Part shown: one piece after another, positions 16,751 through 25,500 of the stretch
Position numbering within the stretch: position 1 is the first letter of the stretch
Layout: every line of letters starts with the position of its first letter
Made by a program: the position numbers and the translations under genes
NCBI GenBank assembly: GCA_963708235.1
Contig: OY970200.1
Location: forward strand, 434,001 to 498,000
Direction of reading: 5' to 3'
DNA from: G963708235 sp963708235
Lineage (GTDB): Bacteria; Actinomycetota; Acidimicrobiia; Spongiisociales; UBA5794
DNA length: 64,000 nucleotides
The notes under the pieces: generated by a model
Database searches by the model: none
What the model was told of the DNA's origin: nothing
Seen by the model: the letters and a program-made list of their open reading frames with translations, nothing else

Positions 16751-19318
16751 CTACGGGACGTCGAGGTCCGATGACGGGGCAAGCGGCGTGGCGTCCGGCT
16801 CGGTGATGGTGCCGACATCGACCAGGCTGGCATGGAGATCGAAGGCGGCCTTGCGTTGCAGCCTGCGGTACTCCTCGACATGAACGGCGATCGCCGCCGC
16901 CACCTCGTCGCGCTCGGCGATGATGCGGTCGGTGACGGCGTCGAGGCGGTCCATCTCGTCGGTCCGGATCACGGCGGCTTCCTGACCCACCGACCGGGCG
17001 AAGTCCCTCACCTTGGGGCGGTACTCCAACGCCACGAACGGGGTCCCGGCGGCTGCGGCCATGATCGAGGCATGGAGCCGCTCGCCGATCACCACATCGG
17101 CCGACCCCAGCAGTCCCATGGTGGCGTCGAGGTCGGCGTATCCGGCGACATAGGGCATGTCGGCGGCGCCGGCCCGTCGCATCAGGTCGATGACCCAGCG
17201 GTCATCCTGGGGGAACGCCGACAACATCACGACCTCGCGTCCGTCGGCCCTGAGCCGGGCGATGGTCGTGGCCAGCGCATCGAACACCACATCGTCGCTG
17301 CCGCCGTGCAGGTTTCCCGTGGTGTACACCGGGCAGACCACGACCCGACCGTCGACCCGTTCCGTCCCTTCCGGTGCGAACAACGACAGCGCCGGATCCC
17401 CGATCACCGGCAGATCTCGGTGATAGCCCATGGTGCGGAGGTTGACCACCGAATCGGGTCCACGCACGGCGGCGAACAGGGCACTGTCGATGAACCCGAA
17501 CCACTCCTCCATCGGTTCGGTCACCCCCCAGTACTCCGGGCTGCGCACCCCGGTCCCGAACAGCGCACGTTCCACCACGGCGCTCTCCTGACGGAGCATC
17601 CGGTTCAGGTAATAGCGCCGGCCGTTGAGCAACGTGCCGCCACCCACCATCACCAACCTGGGGTCGACCGGCTCGCGCTGCAGATCGGCCCACGGCATCA
17701 GCCGCTGGATGGCCAGCATCACCGCCTCGTCGCCGAGGTTGTCGTGGCCGGTGAATCCGACATACGCCACCGACAGCCGCTCGGCGCCGGCGGCGGCGAC
17801 CGGATCGCCGGTGGTCGGGACACCGGTGGTTGCGGCATCGGCGGTCCGGTCATCGGACGAGCCGGTCCGGCGACGGAACTCCTTCACCATCGAACGTGCC
17901 AGTTCCCGAACTCCGAGTGCGGGGAGGTCCCCGAGACCGGGGCGTCGGGTCGGTGGCGGGCTGATGGCGGCGAAGCGCGGATCATCCAGGTCGACAAGGG
18001 AGGTGATGACCAGCGCCGGGACGCTCCGCTCCACCGTGGCGGCCCACGCAGCGTGCGGTGCGGCCAGCAGGTCGGGGCGCTTCATCAGCTCGCGGCGGCG
18101 GGCGATGGCAAACAGCGGAAGTCCGTGAGGCCCGACCGCCGAGTCGACGGCGAGGAGGTCGTCGAGCCGGAGGTAGCGGTCACCCCCGATGCGGTAGGCG
18201 TGGCGCAACACCGCCACCTCGGGCTCGGTGTCCATACGATGGACCGCCTTGGCGAGAAGACCCACCGGCGGGGTCACCCGGGCGTCGAGGAACGCCACCA
18301 ACTCCCCGGTGCTGGCGGCGAGCGCCTCGGCGAAGACATCCGGGCCCTCTCCGATCACCACGGAGAGCTTCGGGTTCGATGCGGCGACCGCGGTCAGATG
18401 ACCCACCGCCTCGTCCCGTCCGTGAACGACCAGCTCGATGTCGCCGAACGGGCCCGCCGCAATGGCATCCCGAGCGGCATCGGCGGTCTCGGCGGTGGCG
18501 GCGGCGACGAGCCAGGAGACCTTCGGCACCGAAGCGAGCGGCGAGGAGAGCGGACGGGTTGCCGCATGGGGAATGCGGTCGGCGAGCACCCCGGCGAGAC
18601 CGGGATCGTCCCCGGTGGTACCCGCTACCGCCGGGAGCGTGGCGGTAGCACTCCAATCGGGGACCACGAACGCCCCGTCGTTCCACAGTCGCCACCCCAG
18701 CATCGCATCGGTGCCCACCGCCAACCACGGAGTGAACCCGCCGGTGGGGTCGAAGCGACGACGGCGCACCGACATGTTGCTCGTCGGCAGCGTGAGGAAC
18801 CCGGTGCCCCCGACCAGCAACAGTCGCGATCGCCGCTCGTTGCGGGACCGGTCGTCACCATCGCCGTCGGGGGTGGTGCCCGGGGTGTGGCCGGTCACCA
18901 CGGTGTTGTCGGCACGTCGGTGCCAGGCGGTGTGCTGTTCGATGAAACCGGGATCCACGAGCGATCCGGCATCGAGAAAGATCAGGATCTCGCCGCCGGC
19001 CACGGCTGCGCCCAGATTGCGACGGGTGGCGACATCGTCGGAATCCGGGTCGACCGGAAGTACCGGCCAAGTTCCCGCACGGTCGGGGACGGGTCCGGCG
19101 GCGCCCACCGTCACGATCTCGACATCGCCTGGGTAGTGGTCGGCTCCGAGCGAGTCGAGTGTGGCGGTTGCGGCGCCGACGGCGACCCCCGACCCGACGG
19201 TCACCACCACGGTGACGGTCGGGGGCGGAGCGGGGTCACGATCGAGGATGCCGCGGTAGTCGTTGCCGGCTGCGTCCCAGGGAGCGGGTTCCCGGGGAGG
19301 GACATGGATTGTGCTCAT
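16751..19318 (-). CDS. GT2 glycosyltransferase fused to polysaccharide pyruvyltransferase
   Basis: 855 residues. The N-terminal half is a GT-A-type glycosyltransferase domain (TVTVVVTVGSGVAVGAAT start, GGEILIFLDAGSLVDPGF with the metal-binding Asp, then a GGFTPWLAVGTDAMLGWRLW block). The C-terminal half (from about 520) is a polysaccharide pyruvyltransferase: AYVGFTGHDNLGDEAVML, RLVMVGGGTLLNG, a GVRSPEYWG region, and the ADVVIGERLHASIMAAAAG motif. Together they suggest transfer of a sugar and pyruvate ketal capping of a surface glycan, as CsaB does for cell-wall polymers. Last gene of a five-gene operon, 10 bp after its neighbour. Confidence 0.82.
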   Translation of the reverse strand: MSTIHVPPREPAPWDAAGNDYRGILDRDPAPPPTVTVVVTVGSGVAVGAATATLDSLGADHYPGDVEIVTVGAAGPVPDRAGTWPVLPVDPDSDDVATRRNLGAAVAGGEILIFLDAGSLVDPGFIEQHTAWHRRADNTVVTGHTPGTTPDGDGDDRSRNERRSRLLLVGGTGFLTLPTSNMSVRRRRFDPTGGFTPWLAVGTDAMLGWRLWNDGAFVVPDWSATATLPAVAGTTGDDPGLAGVLADRIPHAATRPLSSPLASVPKVSWLVAAATAETADAARDAIAAGPFGDIELVVHGRDEAVGHLTAVAASNPKLSVVIGEGPDVFAEALAASTGELVAFLDARVTPPVGLLAKAVHRMDTEPEVAVLRHAYRIGGDRYLRLDDLLAVDSAVGPHGLPLFAIARRRELMKRPDLLAAPHAAWAATVERSVPALVITSLVDLDDPRFAAISPPPTRRPGLGDLPALGVRELARSMVKEFRRRTGSSDDRTADAATTGVPTTGDPVAAAGAERLSVAYVGFTGHDNLGDEAVMLAIQRLMPWADLQREPVDPRLVMVGGGTLLNGRRYYLNRMLRQESAVVERALFGTGVRSPEYWGVTEPMEEWFGFIDSALFAAVRGPDSVVNLRTMGYHRDLPVIGDPALSLFAPEGTERVDGRVVVCPVYTTGNLHGGSDDVVFDALATTIARLRADGREVVMLSAFPQDDRWVIDLMRRAGAADMPYVAGYADLDATMGLLGSADVVIGERLHASIMAAAAGTPFVALEYRPKVRDFARSVGQEAAVIRTDEMDRLDAVTDRIIAERDEVAAAIAVHVEEYRRLQRKAAFDLHASLVDVGTITEPDATPLAPSSDLDVP

Positions 19319-19328
19319 CGGGAAATCC

Positions 19329-21089
19329 TCACGAGGCGAGGGGATGGTCGGAGCGGCGCATACGGTATCCGATCCCCCCGAGGTCGGCGCGCAGCAGACC
19401 TGCGGAGATGGTGACGTCGGCGTCCGGGGCGACCTGGGCGAGGATGTCGGTCACGGCGGCGATGTGCGGCTCGGTGGCATAGACATAGCCGCGTGCGGAG
19501 GCCACCGCCTGTGCCAGGGCCCCGGTGGCGCCGGGGCCGAAGGCCACCGCATCGAAGGACCGGGGACGGAGCCGGTCGGGATCGGGTTCCCGGATCACCC
19601 GGTCGTCCAGTCCGAGCGGATCGGTGACCCCGAACACCGCCACCTCCTGAACCTCGACATCGCGGTCGATCAGGGCGCCCAGTGCGGTGTGCGGCCCCCC
19701 AGGTGGTGCGGTGACAGGGGTGGGGTCGGTGGCGGCGGCGATCGCCAACAGTTCGTCGACCCGGTGGTCGTACGTGTGATGGTCGGCGACGTGGCGGTAC
19801 GCCGCCGCCGCCACGCCGGCGCTGGAACCCGAGACGAGGAGGTCCTCGACCTGGCCGGCGACGTCGTCTCCGAGCGGCGCATAGTGGTCGTGGCGACGCA
19901 GCAGCACCTCGGTACCGGGGAGATCTTCGGTGAGGAGCAGCGCCCCGGCGCCGATCGCCTCGAACACCCGCATCGTGATCGGGAAGTGCTTGGTGCCCCC
20001 GTCGTTCACCACGATCCGGCTGTCGCCGTAGAGGGCGAGCATCTCCTCGGGGGGAACCCCGTAGGCGAACGTGGTGCGCCCCGGGAGGCTCGCTTCCAGA
20101 TCCTCGATGATGCGGCGACGACGGTCGTACCGGCTCCCGGCGCCACCGACCCCGGCACCCACCATGGCCACTTCGTGGGTGCGGTCCTCCCAGGGTTTCG
20201 GATCGTTGAACATCTCGGGGGCGACGGCGAAGGGGAATCGATGGACCGGGAGCGGGAACCGGTGGGCCAGATGCCAACTGTGCGCCAGCAGCACCGCATG
20301 TGCCCCGTACCGGCGGGCGAGCCGGAGATTGGTGGGGAGGTGATGTTCCCCGTGGTGGACCCACCACAACACCGGGACCCCCGGATTCTGTCCCACCACC
20401 TCGAGAGCCGGGTAGGGGCTCTCCACGATCACGAGGGCGGCGGTTCCCGCCGAGATCCGGTTCCAGTCGAGCACACCGTCGAGCACGGTGACGTCGGCTC
20501 CGGATCGGCGCAACGCCGCCTCCAGATAGCGACCGGGATTGGTGGGGGTCACCCGGTAGGCAATGGCGACCTGGACCCCCTGATGCCGACCGGGTTCGGG
20601 ATGTGACGGGGGCCGGTGGTCGCCGGGGAGGTGGAACGGCGCCGACGATCCATCCGGAGATGCTCCCCACCGTGCCGAGCCCGGTGCCAGGGCGACCAGA
20701 TCGCGGGCGGCCACGGCGGCGGGGATCTGCCATTCGGGACGTCTGACGATCGGTGCGTCGACCGTGGTCACCAGGTCGAGGTCGTCGAACCCGACCGGGT
20801 AGACGACGTCGGGGGTCGAGGCGGCAACCGCACGCCGCAGCATCCGGGTGAACACCTGGCTGCGGACCTTGGGCGGTTGCAGGCGACGCAGCATTCGACC
20901 GACGGCGCCGCGTCCCTGCGGCACCCGGGACGGGATCGTGACCAGCTCGGCGTCGTCGGGGAAGCCGGGTTCGGCAGCCCCGCCGCAGACCACGGTGACG
21001 CGGTGGCCGGCGCCGAGCAGCGAGACGACAAGAGCCCGGGCCCTGGGGTCCCGCGTGAGATTGCGGCGCGAGACGACGCAGATGCGCAT
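19329..21089 (-). CDS. Glycosyltransferase, GT-B type with CgeB-like C-terminal domain
   Basis: 586 residues starting MRICVVSRRNLTRDPRAR, the usual nucleotide-sugar GT4 opening (RNLTRDPRARALVVSLLGAGH). The middle region contains WWVHHGEHHLPTN and a HRFPFAVAPEMFNDP stretch. The domain with FPITMRVFEAIGAGALLLTED resembles the CgeB/Glyco_trans_1_2 donor-binding half. A C-terminal extension of about 140 residues includes a Rossmann-like or methyltransferase-like segment (FDAVAFGPGATGALAQAV). A second GT-like N-terminal start (VQVAIAYRVTPTNPGRY, about 170) suggests two joined modules. The sugar and acceptor are unknown. Confidence 0.78.
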   Translation of the reverse strand: MRICVVSRRNLTRDPRARALVVSLLGAGHRVTVVCGGAAEPGFPDDAELVTIPSRVPQGRGAVGRMLRRLQPPKVRSQVFTRMLRRAVAASTPDVVYPVGFDDLDLVTTVDAPIVRRPEWQIPAAVAARDLVALAPGSARWGASPDGSSAPFHLPGDHRPPSHPEPGRHQGVQVAIAYRVTPTNPGRYLEAALRRSGADVTVLDGVLDWNRISAGTAALVIVESPYPALEVVGQNPGVPVLWWVHHGEHHLPTNLRLARRYGAHAVLLAHSWHLAHRFPLPVHRFPFAVAPEMFNDPKPWEDRTHEVAMVGAGVGGAGSRYDRRRRIIEDLEASLPGRTTFAYGVPPEEMLALYGDSRIVVNDGGTKHFPITMRVFEAIGAGALLLTEDLPGTEVLLRRHDHYAPLGDDVAGQVEDLLVSGSSAGVAAAAYRHVADHHTYDHRVDELLAIAAATDPTPVTAPPGGPHTALGALIDRDVEVQEVAVFGVTDPLGLDDRVIREPDPDRLRPRSFDAVAFGPGATGALAQAVASARGYVYATEPHIAAVTDILAQVAPDADVTISAGLLRADLGGIGYRMRRSDHPLAS

Positions 21090-21119
21090 GGCCCGAGATG
21101 GTAGTGGCGGAGCGCCCGG

Positions 21120-22382
21120 TCAACCGATGTGGTCGGTGAGCAGGTTCATCCAGGTGGCGGCGACATCGTCGAAGGCGTAGCGGGACACGACCTGTCGCTG
21201 TGCCCGGGCGGCGGCCGCCGCCCAGCTGACGGCGGAGCTGTTGATCTCGAGGATGCGTTCCGCCATCTCCGGGGCGGTGCCACTGAGCCACTCGTCGGCG
21301 TAGATGGCGTCGGCGCCGGGCCACGACCTCACCATCGGGACCGCACCCGATGCGGCGCCCTCGGCCGGCGCCAGGTGGAAACTCTCGTCGTCCGAGGTCG
21401 ACAGGACGAACCCGATGCTCCGCAGCCACGCCGCCACATCCGGACCCGGGGCGTCGAACACCACCGCTTCACCCAGCAGCCGCTCCTCGTCGAGACGGCG
21501 ACGGATGGCGGCGAAGTAGTCCTGTTCGGCGGGGCGGTCCTCCACCCACTTCAACCCCCACGGCAGCGCACCCTTGAGGAACAGACGGTATCTGGGATCC
21601 GCCTGCCGCAGCTCGGTCAGGGTGTCCAACGCCAGGTCGAGTCGCTTGCGCGAGGAGGCGATCCCCAGCATCCCGAGATGGAACCGGGCGTCGGGATGTT
21701 TGGCCCGCGCCAGTTGGAGGTCGTCGACGAAGTTCGGGATCACCCGGACCTTCCCTGCGGGCCAGCCTGTCACCCGGAGGATCTCGTCGCGATAGTGCGG
21801 GCCGACCGCCACCACCACGTCCACGGCGTCGATGTCGATGTCGCGCCATTCCGGGTGGGTCAGTTCCATCCGGTGGAGACGGACCACGAGTCGCTGGTCG
21901 GGCCGTTTGGTGCGGCTGGCGAGAACCGCATTCGGTCCCGCCCATTCGCAGACCACGATGTCCGCCCACTCCAGTGTCCCGGCGGTGGTCGCCTCGTCGT
22001 GGGCACGGAAGCGGGGCCACTCGTCGACCTTCACCTCGAAGCGTCCCGAATGCCGCCACCGCGTCACCAGGGGGTTGATGAACTTGAGGTCGGTTCCGAC
22101 AACCGCCAACCGGTGCGGCGGACCGGTCACTCCCGGGTCGGGGCGGAGCCGGGCGAGCAGTTGCAGCGGGGACTCGCCGGCAACGGTCTTGCCCGCCGCA
22201 GCGTGGATCCGTTGCTCGAGGTCACCGCGTTCCTCCTCGGTGGCGCACACCACCAACTCTGCGTCGGCAACCGCATCGGCGTCGGGGTCCTCGATCCGGC
22301 GTGGCGTCAGTTCCATCGCCCGCAACATGTGGACCAGCCCCGCGGAGACATCGCCACAGATCAGAACCGGGCGCAGCATCAC
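21120..22382 (-). CDS. GT4-type glycosyltransferase
   Basis: 420 residues. The start is GTG-ATG; the GTG overlaps the upstream stop by 4 bp. GT-B features: an N-terminal domain with RLAVVGTDLKFINPL and VVVRLHRMELTHPEW-like segments, IPNFVDDLQLARAKH at the domain junction, FHLGMLGIASSRKRLDLAL (the usual K in the donor site), and FVLSTSDDESFHLAPAEGAASGAVPMV, the E-x7-E-like donor motif of GT4. Likely uses a nucleotide-sugar to extend a surface polysaccharide with its operon neighbours. Confidence 0.85.
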   Translation of the reverse strand: MMLRPVLICGDVSAGLVHMLRAMELTPRRIEDPDADAVADAELVVCATEEERGDLEQRIHAAAGKTVAGESPLQLLARLRPDPGVTGPPHRLAVVGTDLKFINPLVTRWRHSGRFEVKVDEWPRFRAHDEATTAGTLEWADIVVCEWAGPNAVLASRTKRPDQRLVVRLHRMELTHPEWRDIDIDAVDVVVAVGPHYRDEILRVTGWPAGKVRVIPNFVDDLQLARAKHPDARFHLGMLGIASSRKRLDLALDTLTELRQADPRYRLFLKGALPWGLKWVEDRPAEQDYFAAIRRRLDEERLLGEAVVFDAPGPDVAAWLRSIGFVLSTSDDESFHLAPAEGAASGAVPMVRSWPGADAIYADEWLSGTAPEMAERILEINSSAVSWAAAAARAQRQVVSRYAFDDVAATWMNLLTDHIG

Positions 22383-23284
22383 GGAACCGGTTTCCGAACC
22401 GGCCCCGCGGTGACGGAGTCGGGTGCGACCAGTTCGAGACCGGTCAGTGTGGCCAGTGCGGTGCGGATGTCATCCCACGACCTCGGCTCGGGGGCGTCGG
22501 CACCGCTCACCACAACCCCCGAAGCGGTTGCTTCGGTGGCGAGATGGCGCATCGTCGGCGAGTCCGGGGCGTCGATCGTCAACTCACCGGCGGTGCGGAG
22601 TGCCGCTGCCAGCCGGTGGGGGTGGAGCAGCAACGGCTGGCCGATCACCGCATCGCCGGTCAGCGGTTCGACCGAGACGATCCGTGCGGCGGTCGGTGAC
22701 GGTCCCGGTGTGGGGGCGAACAGGGTGGTGTCGATGCCGTGGGGGAGGTGCTGCGCCGACGACCACTCGCAACCGGGAGCGGCGACGATGTGGTCGCAGG
22801 AGGCGGCGATGCGCTCCAGGTCGGAGGTCGGGGCCACCACATCCCAACGGAACACCGTGACCACGCCGGCGGTGCCCAGCTCGTCGACGATCCGCATCAC
22901 CAGTTCCGTCACCGCCCACCGGCCCCCACCCATTCCCGCCCACACCGAACCGGCGTCTCCGGCGGAGGCGTCGATCACCAGCACGCGGGCCCCGCCAGGG
23001 AGTCCCGACACCCGGTTGGGGTGGAGTGCGGTGATCCAGCTCGGAACCCGCACCGCATGGAAACCCGAAGTGATGGTCACCACCGGGGTGGTCGGTGGGT
23101 CCTGGCCGGAGAGTTGCGGGACCGGCAGGTCGTCCCACGAGGGAACGGACCCGGTGGGTCGGTCGTCGACCGGGTCCGGTGGGGGTGGCTCGACGGGTCC
23201 GGGGGCCGTCTCCCCGATGGTCTCCGGCTCGGACCGGCGCCGTCGCAGCAGCCGATCGATGCGGGACCGCTCACGGCGTGACAT
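22379..23284 (-). CDS. Glycosyltransferase-like protein of unknown specificity
   Basis: 301 residues from an ATG that overlaps the upstream stop by 14 bp; an open frame extends further up, but that region codes for the neighbour. After a basic, Arg-rich start (MSRRERSRIDRLLRRRR) and a Pro-rich linker, the body contains a GT-B-like middle with SCDHIVAAPGCEWSSAQ and HGIDTTLFAP, like the PNGVDxxxF motif at the GT4 domain junction. The usual donor-binding E-x7-E motif is not evident, so it may be a partial or non-catalytic family member. Assigned partly from its place inside the operon. Confidence 0.6.
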   Translation of the reverse strand: MSRRERSRIDRLLRRRRSEPETIGETAPGPVEPPPPDPVDDRPTGSVPSWDDLPVPQLSGQDPPTTPVVTITSGFHAVRVPSWITALHPNRVSGLPGGARVLVIDASAGDAGSVWAGMGGGRWAVTELVMRIVDELGTAGVVTVFRWDVVAPTSDLERIAASCDHIVAAPGCEWSSAQHLPHGIDTTLFAPTPGPSPTAARIVSVEPLTGDAVIGQPLLLHPHRLAAALRTAGELTIDAPDSPTMRHLATEATASGVVVSGADAPEPRSWDDIRTALATLTGLELVAPDSVTAGPVRKPVP

Positions 23285-25067
23285 CGGCGACCTCGGAACG
23301 TTCGGGGTGGAATCCGCTCCAGGCATCGTCGGAACCGGCGAGGAAGACGGCGTCGTCGGCCTCCCAGGTGTGGCCGGCGGGGCGACGGACATAACAGAAC
23401 TCCCATCGACTTCCGGCATACACGGCGGCGTCGGTCCGGCGTGCCGCACGCAGGAACCCGGTGTCGACATGACGGGGCCGGTGGGGGAACCCGACCCGGT
23501 CCCACACGTGGCGGGCGAAGACCAGTGTCGCTCCGTTCGGGGAGCCGTCGATCAGCATCTCCTCCTGACCGGGCCGGCGCAGCACGGTGCGGTCCCGGCC
23601 GGCCAGATAGGTGAACTGGGTGCCCTTGCCGACGATCTCGGCGCCCGAATAGGTCATGGCGTGGACGCTGTCCTCGAGGTGCGCCGGACCGTAGTGGTCG
23701 TCGTCGTCGATCTTGGCGAGGACTGGCGCCGACGTCGCCGCCGCCGCCAGATTGAGACATTCGCCGAGCGACCGGGAGCGGTCGAACTCGAGCACGGTGA
23801 CCGGGATCTCGGCGCGGTCGATGGCATCGGTTATCGAGGCGTCGCGGCGAGCGCCGTGGATCCCGACCACCAGTTCGGTGAGCGGGTAGGTCTGGTGGAG
23901 AAACCCGGTGATGGCGCCGGGGAGGTCCTCGGGGCGGTGCGATACGAGCAGACCGGCGACCCTGGGGAGCGCTGCCGGCGCCGTGAGCCCCATCAGGTCG
24001 AGAACCTGGGCGGCCCGCACCCACGGCGCATGATGACGGTAGGCCCACCGACGCGCCGCCACCGAGTCGGCCGAAGCGTCACGACCCGCCGGAGGGGGTC
24101 CGATGGGGACACCCGAGGCGGCGAGCTCGATCATCCAGAGCGGCGGCCCGGTCGAATGCCCGTCGGCGCGATCCACCCGGATCGGCTGACCGCCGGCCAG
24201 CACCACGGTGGCGCCGTCCCGGTGGTCCTCGTCGGTAGCAGGTCCAGGGGTCCACGGACCGGAGGGTCGGTGGGTGGCGGGGTCGAAACAACCCGGGAGG
24301 AGGTGTCCGCCAGACGCTGCGGCGTTCGAGACGTCGGTGGTCGCCAGAACATCGGTCGGAGACATCAGTGCGGCGACCTCGCCGAGGTCGGCGTCGCCGG
24401 TCCACACCAGCAGCCGCTGCCGTCCCGGTTCGGCGGTCCACGATGCGAACCGGTCCCGGACCGTCCGGTCCAGGTGGTGAAACGTGGTCGGGTCGATGAT
24501 CACCAGGTCGGCCTCGTCGAGATCGCCGGCGGTGGCGGCAGCCAGATCGACCGTGTCGAACGATGACGCCGCGCGGCTGATCCCCGGGTCGTCCACCGCC
24601 ACGACGGCACGGATCGAGGTGATGTCCGGACCCCCGTGGCGGGCGGAGACCGTCTGCGGCGCCGGGGTCGTCTCGGGCGGGGTCGTCTCGGGCGGGGTCG
24701 TCTCGGGCGGGGTCGTCTCAGACTGGGCGTCGGCGGTCACCGGGGTCGCAGATGCGGGCTTTCGGGGCGTCACCGGTGGGGGTGCGGGCGTGCCGGGCTT
24801 CCCGGATCGGAGGGCGGCGCGGACCTTGTCGACAAAAGTCCGTTGCGCCGCCTCGGCGGTGCGGGCTGCCTGCTCGGCCCGGATGCGTTCGATGCGTTCG
24901 CTGCGGCGTTCGGCGCGATCCCTCCACACCTCGATGCGCTCCAGGAGTTCCTCGATGCGGATCTCGGCACGGCGCCGTCGCACCCGCTCGTCGCGCAGTG
25001 CTTGTTCGAGTTGGGCCTGTTCCGGCGGCGTCGGTTCCGGCGGGATCGGTCGGTCGGGATCGTCCAT
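23271..25067 (-). CDS. GT2 family glycosyltransferase with N-terminal coiled coil
   Basis: 598 residues, first gene of the glycan operon. Residues about 15-85 form a charged coiled coil (EQAQLEQALRDERVRRRRA, then IERIRAEQAARTAEAAQ). A low-complexity ETTPP repeat links to a middle Rossmann-like domain. The C-terminal GT-A domain shows VAGLLVSHRPEDLPGAITGF, RSLGECLNLAAAATSAPV and the metal-binding AKIDDDDHYGPAHLED. The coiled coil may tether it to partners or to the membrane. Divergently placed to the truncated LPXTG gene; the promoter must lie within the about 100 bp between them. Confidence 0.82.
   Translation of the reverse strand: MDDPDRPIPPEPTPPEQAQLEQALRDERVRRRRAEIRIEELLERIEVWRDRAERRSERIERIRAEQAARTAEAAQRTFVDKVRAALRSGKPGTPAPPPVTPRKPASATPVTADAQSETTPPETTPPETTPPETTPAPQTVSARHGGPDITSIRAVVAVDDPGISRAASSFDTVDLAAATAGDLDEADLVIIDPTTFHHLDRTVRDRFASWTAEPGRQRLLVWTGDADLGEVAALMSPTDVLATTDVSNAAASGGHLLPGCFDPATHRPSGPWTPGPATDEDHRDGATVVLAGGQPIRVDRADGHSTGPPLWMIELAASGVPIGPPPAGRDASADSVAARRWAYRHHAPWVRAAQVLDLMGLTAPAALPRVAGLLVSHRPEDLPGAITGFLHQTYPLTELVVGIHGARRDASITDAIDRAEIPVTVLEFDRSRSLGECLNLAAAATSAPVLAKIDDDDHYGPAHLEDSVHAMTYSGAEIVGKGTQFTYLAGRDRTVLRRPGQEEMLIDGSPNGATLVFARHVWDRVGFPHRPRHVDTGFLRAARRTDAAVYAGSRWEFCYVRRPAGHTWEADDAVFLAGSDDAWSGFHPERSEVADVTP
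24667..24720. repeat. 15-bp in-frame repeat (ETTPP) in the GT2 gene
   Basis: GTCGTCTCGGGCGGG occurs three times in tandem from 24667, plus a partial fourth copy. Read on the minus strand it encodes repeated Glu-Thr-Thr-Pro-Pro in a flexible linker. Confidence 0.9.
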
Positions 25068-25170
25068 CGTCGCCCACGGTACCGGCTCGTCCGCAGCCGT
25101 GGTTCGGCATTGGCCGGCCGCCGGCGGTCGAACCGCCTGGCGTCGGGCCCGATGCTGTTCAGCGAACCGG

Positions 25171-25500
25171 ATGCGCCGGTCGCTCCTTGTGCCCTATGGG
25201 CTCACCAGCGTGACCGCCGGGAGCTACACCCTCGCCGCCTCTCCGCCGACCGGGTACGCCTCCACCTCGATCCAAATCACCGTCCCGCTCGCCGGCAATC
25301 AACTCCCCACGCTGACGCTGGTTCTGATCCAGGTGCCGACCACCACCACGACCACGCTGGTCACCGCAACCACGGCGGCAACGCTGCCGGTCACCGGGAG
25401 CCAGACCGGGGACATCACCGGGATCGGGATCCTCGTCCTGTTCACCGGTCTGGGACTGGTCGCCCTTTCCCGTCGTCGCCCGGAAGGCGAGGACGGCTGA
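25171..25500 (+). pseudogene. Decapitated LPXTG surface protein, C-terminal remnant
   Basis: From an ATG at 25171 this frame encodes 109 residues with a beta-rich segment (TSVTAGSYTLAASPPTGYAS, like a Cna-B or prealbumin repeat end), a Thr-rich wall-spanning linker, and a complete sortase signal: LPVTG, a hydrophobic helix (ITGIGILVLFTGLGLVAL) and a basic tail SRRRPEGEDG. There is no signal peptide and no credible coding sequence upstream in any frame, so the N-terminal part of a cell-wall-anchored protein seems to have been lost. The last 59 bp overlap the 3' end of the convergent MFS gene. No sortase gene is seen in the window. Confidence 0.6.
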
